From the NCBI GenBank assembly GCA_013368325.1, contig JAACJK010000113.1:620001-684000 (forward strand): a DNA stretch of 64,000 nt. Reading direction: 5' to 3'. Numbering within the stretch: the first letter of the stretch is position 1; each line of letters opens with the position of its first letter. This DNA comes from Ephemerocybe angulata. Its lineage: Eukaryota > Basidiomycota > Agaricomycetes > Agaricales > Psathyrellaceae. Below the pieces are notes generated by a model, which saw only the letters and a list, made by a program, of their open reading frames with translations, was not told the origin of the DNA and searched no databases. The position numbers were made by a program, and so were the translations under genes. Shown one piece after another: positions 23,960 to 36,133 of this stretch.

Positions 23960-24748
23960 ATGTCTCGGGCAGACGGGCTGAAGAGGCGCAAGATTGCTGT
24001 CCTCGGATCCCGGTCCGTAGGTATGTGACCATGCATCCGTCCAGGAGCTCAGCATTTGCTCATCCTTCAACCAGGAAAATCGTCGCTGGTGCTCCAGTTC
24101 GTCGAGAACAACTTCGTCGAGTCCTACTACCCTACCATCGACAACAGCGTGTCCAAGAAGCTGAAATATGGGGGCAAGGAGTTTGAGTGCGAGATCATCG
24201 ATACTGCTGGTCAGGTATGCACAACAGTCGTGTGCTCTGGCGCATGGTACTGAGATGTGCCTGCATCCAGGATGAATTCTCTATCTTCAACGCCAAGCAT
24301 GCAATTGGCATCCACGGATACGTCCTCGTGTATTCCATTGCTACACAGAGCTCGTTCGACATGATCCCCATAATTTACGACAAGATTGTCGACTTCTGCG
24401 GCGTCAGGGACATCCCCTGTGTCATCGTTGGTTCCAAGATGGATTTGCAAGCAAAGTTCGTGACCTGCTTTGTTATGTCGTCGCCATGCATTAACCGGTT
24501 CCTTAGCCGACAAGTAGACGCCGCCGCAGCGGAAGCCCTTGCTCAACAGAGCAATGCCGCTTACATTGAAACGAGCGCCAAAAACGACGTTAATGTCGGT
24601 GAGTTGCACAGAGCGTCATAACCTGGTAGATGCACTGAATTTTCACCTTGCAGCCAAAGTCTTTGAACTTTGCCTAGCTGAAATAGAGAAGAAATCGGCC
24701 CCGTCTTCGCCAGCAACAGAAACAAAAGGGTCGTGCTCGGTCATGTAG
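23960..24748 (+). CDS. RHB1: RHEB small GTPase
   Basis: Ras-family GTPase that activates TORC1 at endomembranes in response to nutrients. Five exons give about 185 residues. The P-loop reads GSRSVGKSSL, with Arg at the position diagnostic of Rheb; switch I has YYPTIDNS; switch II DTAGQDEFSIF; the G5 motif is ETSAK. The protein ends in the prenylation box CSVM. An unusual point is the G4 motif: GSKMD replaces the normal N-K-x-D with S-K-M-D. The start MSRADGLKRRKIAVLG is the first ATG and is normal in length. Confidence 0.95.
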
Positions 24749-24948
24749 GAGACCGTCTCAAGTATCGGCTTCTATACGCATGCTAGTTCTTGTGGTTTTT
24801 TCGGGTTATAATATTACTTAGAGGGCTGTGGTCTGGGACATATTGTGGATCGGGATTCGGTTGTATATGGTCCTCCTCAAGACATTGTTGTACATAATTG
24901 TGGATAGTTGTGGTTTCGTTTACACGTATAGGAACATTTGCGTCCTTC

Positions 24949-27900
24949 TCAGGCGGTGCCATCCCCCAAGTACCTTGCTTTGATTGCGCGCCCATTCAGG
25001 CCTTCTGCATGAACGGTCTGGGGATCATTCGGAACGAGGTCGATAGCCTGGTCGCTCCATTTGGCGTCATCCCCATCGACGTCGAGAACGATTCCCTTGA
25101 TAGGTTTATTGGTCTCAAGTCGGATCGTCTTTCCGTCCTCTTGCATGGTAATTATAAGGCCAACCTCTTCAACCGAAGGGAAATGGATGAACTTGAACGG
25201 TTCAGGCCTAAGGATTGGGGAGATGAGTATCTATCAAACCCGTATGCTATGGCGAGACGCGCACCAGTTGGAGTAGCGGGCAAGGACCGACCCGTCCCCG
25301 TCCAGCAATCGGGCAGAGACGATGATGACCTTCGGAACTTCACTCTTCTTTGTCCTTATGGGTTGACCAGGAAGGTCGCCCTTGAAAAGCTCGGTGCTCG
25401 CGTTGGGTGCGAGTAGCACGTCCTTTGACCACGTTTCGGTCCAGTCTGTATTCAGCTCGAAAGCAGTAACTTCGAGGGTCGCCTTCTTCTCGTCCAACGT
25501 GCTGTTGGCCCCCCAGATTTCAAGCACCGTCTCTATCTTGAACTCTGCGGCCGAGGTGTCGTCAGCAAAAGTCTGAACTTCTTTGCGGGTCATCCCGACG
25601 GCGAAGGAACGGAGCTCGCGAGCGACCGTGAAGAATGCCGGCTTGGGGCGAAGGAAGTAATCGACTATCGCCCAGGAGGTCACTGGCCAGCAATCATTGA
25701 TCTAGGAAGAGACGGTCGGTGAGAATTTTAGGGTTGTTTTAACAGTCCACTGACCTGCCAGACGAGAGCACCAGAAGTGTACTCTCTTCCACGGCCTTTC
25801 CAGTTACGGCGCCAAAGTCGGTACGCGGACGCCAGAGTCTCGGCCTGCATGATCTGTGTATAGTACACATAGCTAACCACGAGCATGAGTGATCTAACTT
25901 GAACACCGGAGGTATCTTGGATCTACCTTTCAAGCTCGAACGAATGTTTGAAGTTCTCGACGAGATAAAGCTGTTAACCAATTATTAGCGAAGACTTTAG
26001 GTGTACGGATATCTGCTCTGACCTCAAGGCGCCGTTCAAACCCGTCGGCTTTATTGTGGTTGTTCATGGTTCTAAGTCCAAGGTCAGATCAGAAGAGGCG
26101 ATTTTCTCATCTGGCGAAGACTATGCACCTCGATTGCGGGAATGCTTCAGACTTGTCTCCTCCCAGCCAGTACTCAACGGTCCTGATATCTGGGTAGCCT
26201 TGCCTAAGATCCAGTTCGTTAACTTGGCCTTGTAATCTAGCCTCAGTACTGACATTCCGAATTCCGACACAAATCGCCCAGACAGGATGTCCCAGTTGTG
26301 CCAGGGCTCTTGGGATCCATGCCAGACATTCCCTTCAAAGTGCAGTTGAGTGATGAAATCCTCGAGAAGTTGCTCGGACTTACATTGGTGAATATCGCCG
26401 TACGTTCGATCGGTTGTCACCTTGCCGTGACCACTGTAGGGAGAGCCCCGGTGATAATGGACATTGGAGTTCTCGCCAACGGCCCGGGGAAGGAGCCTTT
26501 CATAGATATATCTGCCAGGGAAGTTGGTATCACGGAAGTCCCCAGTCTCGTCAGAATAGTCGAGGTCTAGTTTGAAGGACTCGGCGATCTGATAGTCTGA
26601 AGAGGGTGTCAAGATGATTATCCATGGCTGATTGCCGTTCCAACAGACCTTCGTTGTTTCCAGCTGGAAAGTTCCTTTCAGCAAAGAAAAGGAAATGTAC
26701 TCGCGGGGAATCAACTCACCAAAGATCACAAGGGAAGGATGGTGACGGAGCCGCTTTACGTTCTGAACAGCCTCCTCTCGAACAGTTTCGAGAAGAGCAT
26801 CATAAGCTGGGTACTGCCCAAATCGTGAGCTCAGATGTATGACTCTGGGATGCACCAATTTACCTGCCCGCATCCGAACATGAAGTCTTGCCATACGAGC
26901 ACTAAGCCGGCCAGTTAGACGCCAGATTTCGGCAACTCAAAGTCGACACTTACATCCGATTTCTAAAAGAGAACCGAGCCCATGAGCCTCTTTGCTTCGT
27001 ATATGGCAACTCGGTCACTGACCGTCACAGATGTCGTAGAAGTCATCGTGTTCGTAGATGCCGCCTCCCCACACGCGCACCATATTCTGATTGCCTGATA
27101 CCATGAGCTCAAGCCACTCCCGATACCTTGACTTTGACATTCTGAGAAGATCAGGTTAGGCAAAGAGAAAAGTAACCGTAATAAATCACAAACGTGGTCA
27201 AGAACGAGTCTCCTGGGATCCAGTTAGAGCCTTTTGAAACGGTGTTAGCGTGGTTATTTCATCCGATATGAACACCGGCACGCACCTCCACAGAAGATAC
27301 GGATGTTGTTGATTTCAAAGAGCCAGGTAAGTCCTTCCTGGTCCAGCAAGGGGTCTTCCACGATCCGGACTCGGCGGAAAGCGGTGGTTTGTTTTTTCTC
27401 ATCCAAGAGGGAACCATCCTACGAAAGTCAGCAAGGAGACCGGGCTTCAAGAGTATGCCAGGCTATTACCTTGTCAAGGAGGGTGACGTGCAATGAATAC
27501 AGGGGCTGCTTCCCATACCCCACTGGATACCAGAGGTCGACCTCACCTGAGGCGAATGACTTCTTGAATTCGGCTTTCTTCGAGTCCGTGACACCGAGCT
27601 TCTCTGAGGCCACGGTATTCCCCTCAGGATTCTTCAAATCGACTTGGACTGCCCCAGTGACGGAGTCCGACAGACTGATTTCGGCAGACAATTGTACTTC
27701 CAGACTCTCGGATACCTCGACTCGCACGTCGACGTCCGCAACACGCGCCGTATATGTCTGGAGGCTGATCGGCTTCCATGGGCCGACAGTCATAAGGACC
27801 GGACCTATATCACGTAGTTGTTATTGTCATTTCGAGGCAAACGAAACCGACAACCTACCCCAATCCCATCCATAGCTGCACGGAGATTGAACAAAATTGT

Positions 27901-28712
27901 TAGAGCCAGTAAGCCGGTTTCACTTGGTCAGACGCACTTGTACTGGGCCTTCCTAACATGGAGCCGGCTTGAATCACCGTTCCACAAATTTAGCTTGGGT
28001 AGGTGAGCCGCCTCGATTTCTCGTCCCTAACTCAGCGGTGGGTGAGGAGGTAAGATGGCTAGTACACTGGTGCATACCTTTCTGAATGCACTCTTGAAGT
28101 GGATGGAAAGTTCGTTGTCGCCTTCTTTGAGGAGAGACTTGACAGGGACTCGATGAGAAACGAATTGATTGGTCGTCCTAAATTGCTGTCAGGAGTGCTC
28201 TTTCCCTCAGTCCACCGCGTAGATCCCTACCTTAGAATATCTGTGCCATTCTGGATGTATGTACCTCGTTAGTCTCCATACTGCTCAGAAACGAGGGCGA
28301 TGATGGCACTTACGAGCTTAACCTCGGCAAATGTATCCAATCCATCGAATACGAGATCGATGTTAGGCGCCCCAACTTCCTTATCTGATACTTGAAGGCG
28401 GTGTTTAAACGCCCATTCTGACTCGCCGACCCCTACAAGATGATAAGCAGCCCCTCTTGGCCAGACAGGGGAAGCGCTCACATTGAACATCCCATTCATG
28501 AAGCCCGATAAACTGCACAACTTGAGATTGACATCAAAGGTTTATCTAGGCCAACTCACTGGGTCAGGGATCTTCTTAAGCTTCAGAAGCTCAACATGAA
28601 CTGTGGTGGGAAACGAAGAAACCGGCAGCCATTCGTCCTTGGCGGTCCCTTGGCCGCCATCGACTTGAGTGAAAGCCCAATCCTCAAGGTTCCTCGTCGC
28701 AGTCGCGGCCAT
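24949..28712 (-). CDS. GH2 beta-mannosidase
   Basis: Hydrolyses terminal beta-linked mannose from oligosaccharides, finishing mannan or N-glycan breakdown. About 900 residues from many exons. N-terminus MAATATRNLEDWAFTQVDGG is the GH2 sugar-binding domain start, with SSFPTTVHVELLK after it. The catalytic-domain segment HHPSLVIF joins across introns to AGNNEDYQIAESF, where Glu is the proposed acid/base. The C-terminal beta domains run from SWAIVDYFLRPKPAFF to the end DLVPNDPQTVHAEG and RYLGDGTA. I see no N-terminal signal peptide, which suggests an intracellular B-type enzyme. The gene converges on RHEB (200 bp between stop codons). The exact intron count (at least 12) is approximate. Confidence 0.93.
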
Positions 28713-29370
28713 CGTTCTGAGTAGACGGTCGGAATAGTATGAGACGGAAGATTATCGACAGTCGAGAAGCCATGCTCTTATGTACGGTGGATTCGACAAT
28801 GTGGGGGATCCAGCGAATGGTCACCGAGAATTCTCCGGGTCGGGGGTTGACCAACTGTGAGAAACGGATCAAATGTGCCGAGCATTCGCATCAGATTGCT
28901 CGTTTGCTTGGACCAGAGCATCTTCCTGGAGGCCCTGCACTTCGTCACCGTCTCCTGAATCTCCTGAAGCTATATGCTGATGAAGACTTGGAGCCCTGCT
29001 CCCTTCTTGACTCAATGATCGGAAGTCCAATGAACCCGGGAGCGCCCGCGCTTTTGCCCGTATGCCCACCCCGCCAACGCCCGCTCTGAGCGCCAGCGAG
29101 TCGCCGCTGGCAACGGGCATTTCCTCGCAACCTCGCACCCTGCACTGGAATAAACATCCACTCGTCATAAAATTTTGTAAAATCATTCCTCCGCTCACCA
29201 CGCTGGGCGATTCTCACCGACTTTGTATGGGATGCCTGTCAACTATCTCCTGCCTTCGGCGACATCCGCAACACTTTGGAGCGACACTCCAGAAGGATTC
29301 AAGTATATAAGACAAGCGTTCCGAGGGTGGCATACCATATACCTAACACAGCTACCCATCGTCCGTGCAT
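28713..29370. other. Divergent promoter region beta-mannosidase / P450
   Basis: 658 bp without a supportable gene. A TATATAA box lies at 29304-29310, 61 bp before the P450 start. Open frames on both strands in 28870-29217 have no recognisable content. Confidence 0.45.
29304..29310 (+). promoter_or_regulatory. TATA box of P450 gene
   Basis: TATATAA 61 bp upstream of the P450 ATG, at a normal distance for a fungal core promoter with a short leader. Confidence 0.55.
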
Positions 29371-31857
29371 ATGTCCGACTATCTGGCACCAGTGCTGTCG
29401 TGGAAGACAGCTTTGGTGGTAGCCCTGACCCCCATCGCCTGGCGTTTACTAAAACCTAGCAAGAATAATAACGCGAAGGGAATGGCCAACGTCCCTGGAC
29501 CGAGTGGCGGTTCCTTCCTTCAAGGTGAGGGCATTTAAATTTAACTTCGCCTCCCGCATCGGGAAGCTGATACGCACTGGCATAGGGCATTTCACAGTGT
29601 TATTCAGCAATGACTCCTGGGTGTATCATCGACAACTCGCCCAAAAATGTTAGTGTCGATCCAACGTGGATCACCGGTACTTTTACTGGCCATATGTATG
29701 CTTATGGGTCCAACGCAGTCGGACGAGTTAGTCGCATCCAAGGCCTGTTCAGTGTATGTCAGATTGTAAAATCCGGTTCTCCTACTACCTAACCCCAGTG
29801 ATAGGAAGCAATGCTCTACGTTTTCGATCCGAAAGCAATGCACCACATCTTCGTCAAAGTATGCTCTGGGACACTGTTACCTGCTGATATCTATCTAACA
29901 GCCTCGCCCCTTCCCCTGATACAGGACCAGCATCTTTATGATGAATCGTTATTCTTCATTGCGTGAGTATCGCAGGGTCGCCTCCACTCCGAGCGTTTAG
30001 TTGATGTTTTGATATATCTTGAACAGTAACAACCATATCTTATTCGGGCCTGGGTTGTTCGCTATGAAAGGTTTGTTACCATCGCCAGGTCCAAGTATTC
30101 CTGTGCTCACGAACGGTCCCGTATCACAGGAGAGCAGCATCGGAAACAGCGGAAGATGCTCAATCCAGTGTTCTCTGTGGCACATCTCCGCCACATGGGT
30201 GAGTATTTATGTCCTTCGCCTTATATATACAATGGAATAACGTATCATTTCTAGTGCCGACCTTCTTCAAAGTCAGCGAGCAGGTAAGGAAGTTGCCCCC
30301 ACGCATCTCAATGGGTTTTAATGCTTGCTTTCCAGCTGAGCGACACCTTTTTCCAGAAAGTGGGCAACCAGAAACAGGAAATCGACATGGTAACTTGGAT
30401 GACCAGAGCTGCTTTAGAGATCGTCGGCCAGAGTGGCATGGGAACCTCGTTCGGCCCAGTTACCGAGGAGCAGGAAGAACCTCACTATATCGCATCCGTC
30501 AAAGAGTTTCAGTAAGTCCTCGCTACTAACCATGAATAGAGGGCATACCCTGAGCTTTCCCTGCAGGCCTTTGATGACCCTGACCTTGCTTCCTCGACTT
30601 CTGCTACTTCCTCTGGCCTATAAGTATAAGCTCGGCGGGGCTTGGTTGCAACGCAAGATTGTTGACATTTTCCCGTGGAAGGTTGGCCACCAGATGGCGG
30701 ATATCGTAGACACCATACACAACACATCGGTGGACATTTTTGAAGAGAAGAAAAAAGTATTAGCACAAGGCGATACAGAGGAGGCCTCGCAGCTTAACGA
30801 AGGCAGAGATATCATTGGAATTCTTAGTGTGCCCTATCCGTGCCCCTACCTGACCTCACTATAACTTATTTCTTCCAGTGCGAGAAAATCAGAAGGCTGC
30901 CAATGAGGATAAACTCTGCGACGCAGAGATCATTGCGCAGATGTCGTAAGCCTTCAAGCTTCACCTCTCCGAACGACTCAGCATCCAATTGACGTGACAC
31001 CACAGAGTCTTGATATTTGCCGCTATGGACACTACCTCCAGTGCCCTTGCACGGATACTCCACCTCCTCAGCATGCACCAGGATGTCCAGGACAAGCTTC
31101 GCGCAGAGCTGCGAGAAGCCCGCGAGAACTATGGGGACCAACCTGATTACGACCAGCTAATCAGCCTCCCATACCTCGACGCGGTCTGCAGGGAGACTCT
31201 CCGACTTTATCCACCCGTTCCGACGGTAATCAGGGAGTGAGTACTCATATTCGATGATGTTGGGCCCTGATGTTTACACATATACAACTACGTACTAGGA
31301 CTCAAGCTGATGCATTTCTCCCGCTCTCCACCCCGATCACCGGGGTGAACGGCGAAGAGATGTCCGAGATATTCCTGCCTAAAGACTCGAAAATATTCAT
31401 CTCGATCCAAGCGAGTAACACCGATCCAACGACTTGGGGCTCTGACTCGTACGAATGGAAACCGGAAAGGTGGCTCAGTCCCCTCCCCGAGGCCGTTCAG
31501 GAGTCTCGCATTCCTGGCATCTACTCGAATCTGTAAGCCTTCCTCGCTCACACACCTGTACAGTAGTTCTCACTACCACCAATTAGGATGACCTTCATTG
31601 GCGGCGGAAGGTCATGCATCGGTTTCAAGTTTTCGCAGTTGGAAATGAGTTAGTGGCCAATCCTCTTTCGTTGAATAGCTCTGATAGGGAACATTACAGA
31701 GGTTATCCTGTTCTCCCTTCTCAACCGATTCAAGTTTTCGTTGCCCAAGGAAGAAATCTTCTGGCAGATGACTATTATCGCTTCTCCGACGGTCGACCCC
31801 ACTCTCAGTGAGCTCCGCCCCCGGATGCCGCTCAGCGTCTCCCGTCTCGAGGACTAG
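29371..31857 (+). CDS. Cytochrome P450 monooxygenase
   Basis: Membrane-anchored heme-thiolate monooxygenase. The N-terminus MSDYLAPVLSWKTALVVALT supplies the ER anchor, followed by the Pro-rich hinge NVPGPSGGSFLQG. Motifs in order are EQHRKQRKMLNPVFS (C helix), the I-helix oxygen-activation segment FAAMDTTSSAL, the ExxR motif CRETLRLYPPVPTV, PERW, and the heme-binding loop FIGGGRSCIGFKFSQLEM with the axial Cys. The last exon gives the C-terminus and ends MPLSVSRLED. About 13 exons splice to roughly 550 residues. All essential motifs are intact, so the gene looks functional. Substrate is unknown; the loop and hinge resemble the large CYP families expanded in agaricomycetes. Its stop is only 42 bp from that of the convergent MFS gene. 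Confidence 0.93.
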
Positions 31858-31899
31858 TCTATCAAACCTCCATCTCATTGTCTATAAGGATAAATAGGT

Positions 31900-33928
31900 C
31901 TACAGCATGTACCGGTACGGCTCCTCCTCTGATGGTCTTTCCGCATCTTTTTTCTCCTCTGCTCGATTCAGTGCGACGAGATGCCTCCTGAATCCAAAGC
32001 AAAGCACGATCGTCATAGTGTTAAAAAAGGCCGTTATTGCGTACGATTTGTTATAACTCGGGCCCCAGCTCGACGGCCATGCGTACCTACATACGAGAAT
32101 CGATCGTCAGAACAGTACATCCCAGAACTGGGAAATCTTCGACTTACGACCCCAGAATATTTCCAGACTGCGATACGCAGTTGATGAGCGCCAGCGCGAC
32201 TGCTCGCTTAGACGAGGGTTGCGACACCGAGCTGCTGGCCCAGGCAAGGAAGCATATGAATCCGGAGTATGTTTGCGCCATTAGGAATCTGAAATGCTGA
32301 GCCTTAGCGAGCAAAATGGGTGCACCCAAAGAGGTTGAACGAACAAGGCTATATATCGGAAAAATAGGTTCATTGTGGACATGGCGATCGCGAACCCGAC
32401 AATCCCGATTAGGAGGGGTATGACAATGTGCATGCATCTTTCTCCTTTCCGATCTGAATGTCTGGAGGAGAATGAGCTCTGCGCCGACAAAGGGCATGAA
32501 GTGTGGGAGGTACAACACTGACCTTGATACTAATATGGAAAGCACAGTCGCAACAAGCCAGGGGGGCGAACAAAGAAGAAGTGTAATGGTCGGGTTGAAT
32601 CCCAACGTCGCAGTCAAAGTTGGGAAGTATGCGTTGAAGGACAGAGATAGTACGAAACAAGTAAGCCCTAATGCGAGGAACCAGACTTTGCTGTCGCGGA
32701 TGGCCAGGGACAAGCCATCGAATTGCCCGGCCTTTCCGTGAGCGTCAGACCCAGGACGAGTGCCGGCGTCTTCAGCCATCCGCTTCACAGCCAAGGCTTG
32801 TTCTGCTGGAGTTAACCATCCCGTGGTCGTCTCAGGGAAGTCCGGCAGGACATAGATCGCCCCTACTGCGACAATGATAGTTAGAGTGCCTTCAACAAAG
32901 AATAGCCACCTAGAAACGCTATGTAAGCCTTTAAGTCTACCATTAGAGAAGGTAATCACCTCCAAGCAGTGTACCCGAGGACGTTATCCATAGCATCCAA
33001 TATTCCAGAGGCAATGAGTGCTCCAAATGCATTGCTGAGCAGGGAGCCGCAAGAAAGGAGAGCCATCCGCTGTGACAATTCACTTCGCTTGTACCACTTC
33101 GACAGCAGGAACTATGGGCAAAGCAGTCAAGGGGACGTCCTCTCACGGAAAATAGGGTGGCATAACATACCAGAGCACCAGGGAAAAATGCAGCCTCGAC
33201 AAATCCAAGGAAGAATCTTGTACACAGCGCCCCGAAGTAACTACAAGGTATGTCAGGTGTGCTTCGTACAATAAATAAAACGCGACCAACATACTTCGTC
33301 GTAAATCCTGCGGTCCCCAACGCCATTAAGCAAACGCAACGGAGATAGGACCAGAAGAAGAGACTATACCTGTGCAAATCGATATTGCACCCCAAATAAT
33401 CATACATATGGGAAGGTATATTGACGGTCGCCCGATATGATTGAGAAACATGTTGCTGATGGGTCAAGCTTCAGCAAACTACAGAGGCCAAATTTAACAG
33501 GTCAAACGTACGAGGGTATCTGCATCATGGTGTACCCAATGTACAGGACAGAGAGCACAGTGGCAAACTGGCGGTCACTTAGTCCCAAATCGCCTTGGAA
33601 CCCTCGTAGACGAGCAGCGCTGTCGACTCTCCCGTCAGAGTCTTCCGTCTCTCACTCGAGGCATGCTCTTACGCAGCGTTGTTCCTGTCGATATCTATGC
33701 GTGGGGTTCAGCGTTGTTTAGAAAGGAGAGGAGCCTGCACGCACAGTTGAGGATGTAGATGAGGACAAGGATGGACATTCGTCTGTCAACCTTCCTCACC
33801 AAAGCTGCCTCCAACTCCGGACGCTTCCCAATGTCGATCTCGAGCTCGTGGTCATGCTGGTCCACAGCACCCAGCAGTGGTTCAAGCTGGCTCTCCGAGG
33901 GTGTCATACGGGCTCCTTCGCCGAGCAT
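31900..33928 (-). CDS. MFS transporter 1, anion:cation symporter (allantoate permease-like) family
   Basis: Twelve-helix major facilitator of the Dal5/allantoate permease group, which imports organic anions such as allantoate, nicotinate or related vitamins. Cytosolic N-terminus MLGEGARMTPSESQLEPLLG leads to the first helix RRMSILVLIYILN and the signature YIDRNNAAAARLRGF joined across two introns. Further family segments are RFFLGFVEAAFFPGAL, VLPDFPETTTGWLTPAEQ, LSFNAYFPTLTATLGF and QPSSKRAVALALINCVSQ. The end is EEEPYRYML. All exons restore frame, so it is intact. I chose ATG at 33928; the frame upstream begins only at a TTG. It is a paralogue of MFS transporter 2 about 5 kb away. Confidence 0.92.
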
Positions 33929-34173
33929 AGTGGAAGTCAAGAGTGAACCCTCGAAGACGTGGTGGAGGTACCAGCTTAACCGCCTCTGGCCTTATAGCAT
34001 GTGGGAACGTGCAGTCGCTCAGAATAGGTGATGGCGAAGCGCTAAGCGGTGGTACTAGTAGCTTTACTCCATATGGTGCACCAATGGCTATCTTCTCTTC
34101 TTGACTCATCCTTAACCTTACCTTTCTACTATCTCCAGCCTTTATCCTTATCTTCAGTCTATAGTGGGACAAG

Positions 34174-35865
34174 ATGGCCACGGCGATCCTTCTTCAGCCA
34201 AGGACACCTCCAGATTACCATCGCATCGCATCGTCCAAACTTACTATCCCTTCGGACCCCGAGGTTTCGATACCAGTCGGCATCCTAGCCTGTCAACGCA
34301 AGTCTCTAGCTGCCTCAATCCACCAGAGTCCATCGTCTGAACACCATTTCAGGTGATCCACTACTACGATCGCTGGATACCACCGTAGTCAGCGCGACTA
34401 TCGTGCAGCCGCCTGCAGCGGCCGCAGAAAAATCGAAGAAAGCTACGAAGAAGGCAGTCGCCGCTCCCAGTTTGCCTACTGAGCCCCTGCTTCATGTGCA
34501 GCTTCATGATACTGTTATCTTTCCAGAAGGGGGAGGCCAGCCCACGGATATAGGTACTTTGACGGTGAAAGCCGATGGTTCCTCCTGGGAGGTCCTTCAG
34601 GCCAAAAGACATGGAGGACATGCCGTCCACTACGTCCGCGTCAAAGGAGACGCAGATGCTGCTCTGAAAGCTTTTGCGCCTGGAACAGAAGTGACAGTCG
34701 CATTGGGGGACGAAGGCTATGAACGGCGCTATGACCACGTACGTCGACAAGGGCAGATAGATTTGAAGGTGGTATTAATTGGATGCTTCAGATGTCGATG
34801 CACACGTCCCAGCATCTCCTTTCCGCCCTTCTAGAAACTCGTCTAGATGTCCCTACTCTCTCGTGGTCATTGACCACGTACCCCTCTCCCTGTTATGTTG
34901 AAGTGCCGAGAGGACTGACCGCAGAGGAGGTCCTCTCTATCCAGAACGAGGCAAACCGACTTGTGTTTGAAGGACGGAAAGTCCATGTTGAGGTCGAAGA
35001 GCTTGACAACTCAGCAGAACCTACACAAGTACAGAAAACGGAGTCAGGCCGCGCTATTGGAAAAGCTCTACCTGAAGATTACACCGGGGGCGTGAAACGC
35101 GTCGTCGTTATCGACGGCGTCGACAGAAATCCGTGAGGGTTACTGGACCCTAACTTACCTTCGTGGCGCTGATTGCCTCGTAGATGCTGTGGAACCCATC
35201 TCCCAAGTATCCACAACCTCCAGCTGTTCCTCCTACCCCACACGGAAGCCCTTTCTCGGTCCTCAACCACAAATGCTAGGCTCTACTTCCTCGCAGGTCC
35301 GCGGTTAATCACCTATCTGACCTCGACTCACAATATCGCGGCCCGAACCTCCGCGATCATGAGTTGTGGGCCGCCTCTTCTCCCTGAGCGCGTCTCCCAG
35401 GTCGTCGAGGAGCGCAAGAAAGTCGAGAAACGCGTCAACGATCTCGAGGCCGAACTTGCCGAGCAGATAGCAAAGACAGTGCTCGCCGATCAGGCCACCA
35501 AAGCCGGCGAAGGTCTGGTCGCCACTCATCTTCACAGGGTGGAAGACAGCACCAACGCGCTGGGCTTCTTGTCCTCGGTTGCCTCGGCTGTTTCCAGCAA
35601 GGCAGAAAAGTACCTTTCTTCACGGCCCTATCTTTTCGTTCTATCATCTACACCCTCGACGCAGACACAGAACACCTCGAGCGTTGTTTTGGTCATCGGG
35701 TCGGACGACAAGATTGTCAAACAAATTGGCGATGCACTGAAGGTGAAAGTCGGAATTAAGGGAGGAGGAAAGGGTCCTAGGTGGAGCGGAAAGTATACTG
35801 GGGTGTGGAAGGCGACGAAGGAGAACACTGCTATTGCAGATGTGCTGAATGAGATGCAGAGTTAG
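34174..35865 (+). CDS. AlaX/AARSD1-type alanyl-tRNA editing protein
   Basis: Free-standing homologue of the editing domain of alanyl-tRNA synthetase. Such proteins hydrolyse Ser-tRNA(Ala) and protect decoding. Four exons, about 500 residues. Motifs seen: VGILACQRDPLL at the N-terminus, DTVIFPEGGGQPTD, the zinc-binding pair HTSQHLLSALLE (HxxxH) and CCGTHLPSIHNLQ (CxxxH), then RLYFLAGPRLITYL. A coiled coil (VEERKKVEKRVNDLEAELAE) and a DHHA1-like C-terminal domain ending GGGKGPRWSGKYTG follow. The first intron (34298-34352) uses a GC donor. It starts 245 bp from divergent MFS transporter 1. Confidence 0.92.
34298..34352 (+). other. GC-AG intron of the AARSD1-like gene
   Basis: The 55-nt intron begins GCAAGT and ends TTTCAG. 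Its removal joins codons for Cys-Gln-Arg to Asp-Pro-Leu-Leu-Arg in frame, matching the family N-terminus. No nearby GT donor gives the same frame. GC-AG introns form a small minority of fungal introns. Confidence 0.8.
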
Positions 35866-36133
35866 ATGAATAGGCAATCCAAATCTAAACAATTCCGAGT
35901 TCTTGTGGTGATGCTAATTAGAGATGATACATATGCGGTGTGATCCTGTCGGAATGAAGACATTAATTGAGAAGGGAAGGAGCGTGAAGGAAATCATTGC
36001 GGTCCCTCAACAGGAGCAGTCGCAGAAGGTCCCGCAGATGGTGCGGCTTTCTCGGCTTCGGGCGACAGGCCTAGCAGGCTATCGTCGCTAGAGTCATTGT
36101 GGATTGTAACTGGGTCCGCAAAATCGAGGCAAT

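Noticed and set aside
29371..33928. Secondary-metabolite gene cluster around P450 and MFS
   Set aside because: No polyketide synthase, NRPS, terpene synthase or other core enzyme is present; neighbours are beta-mannosidase and housekeeping genes.
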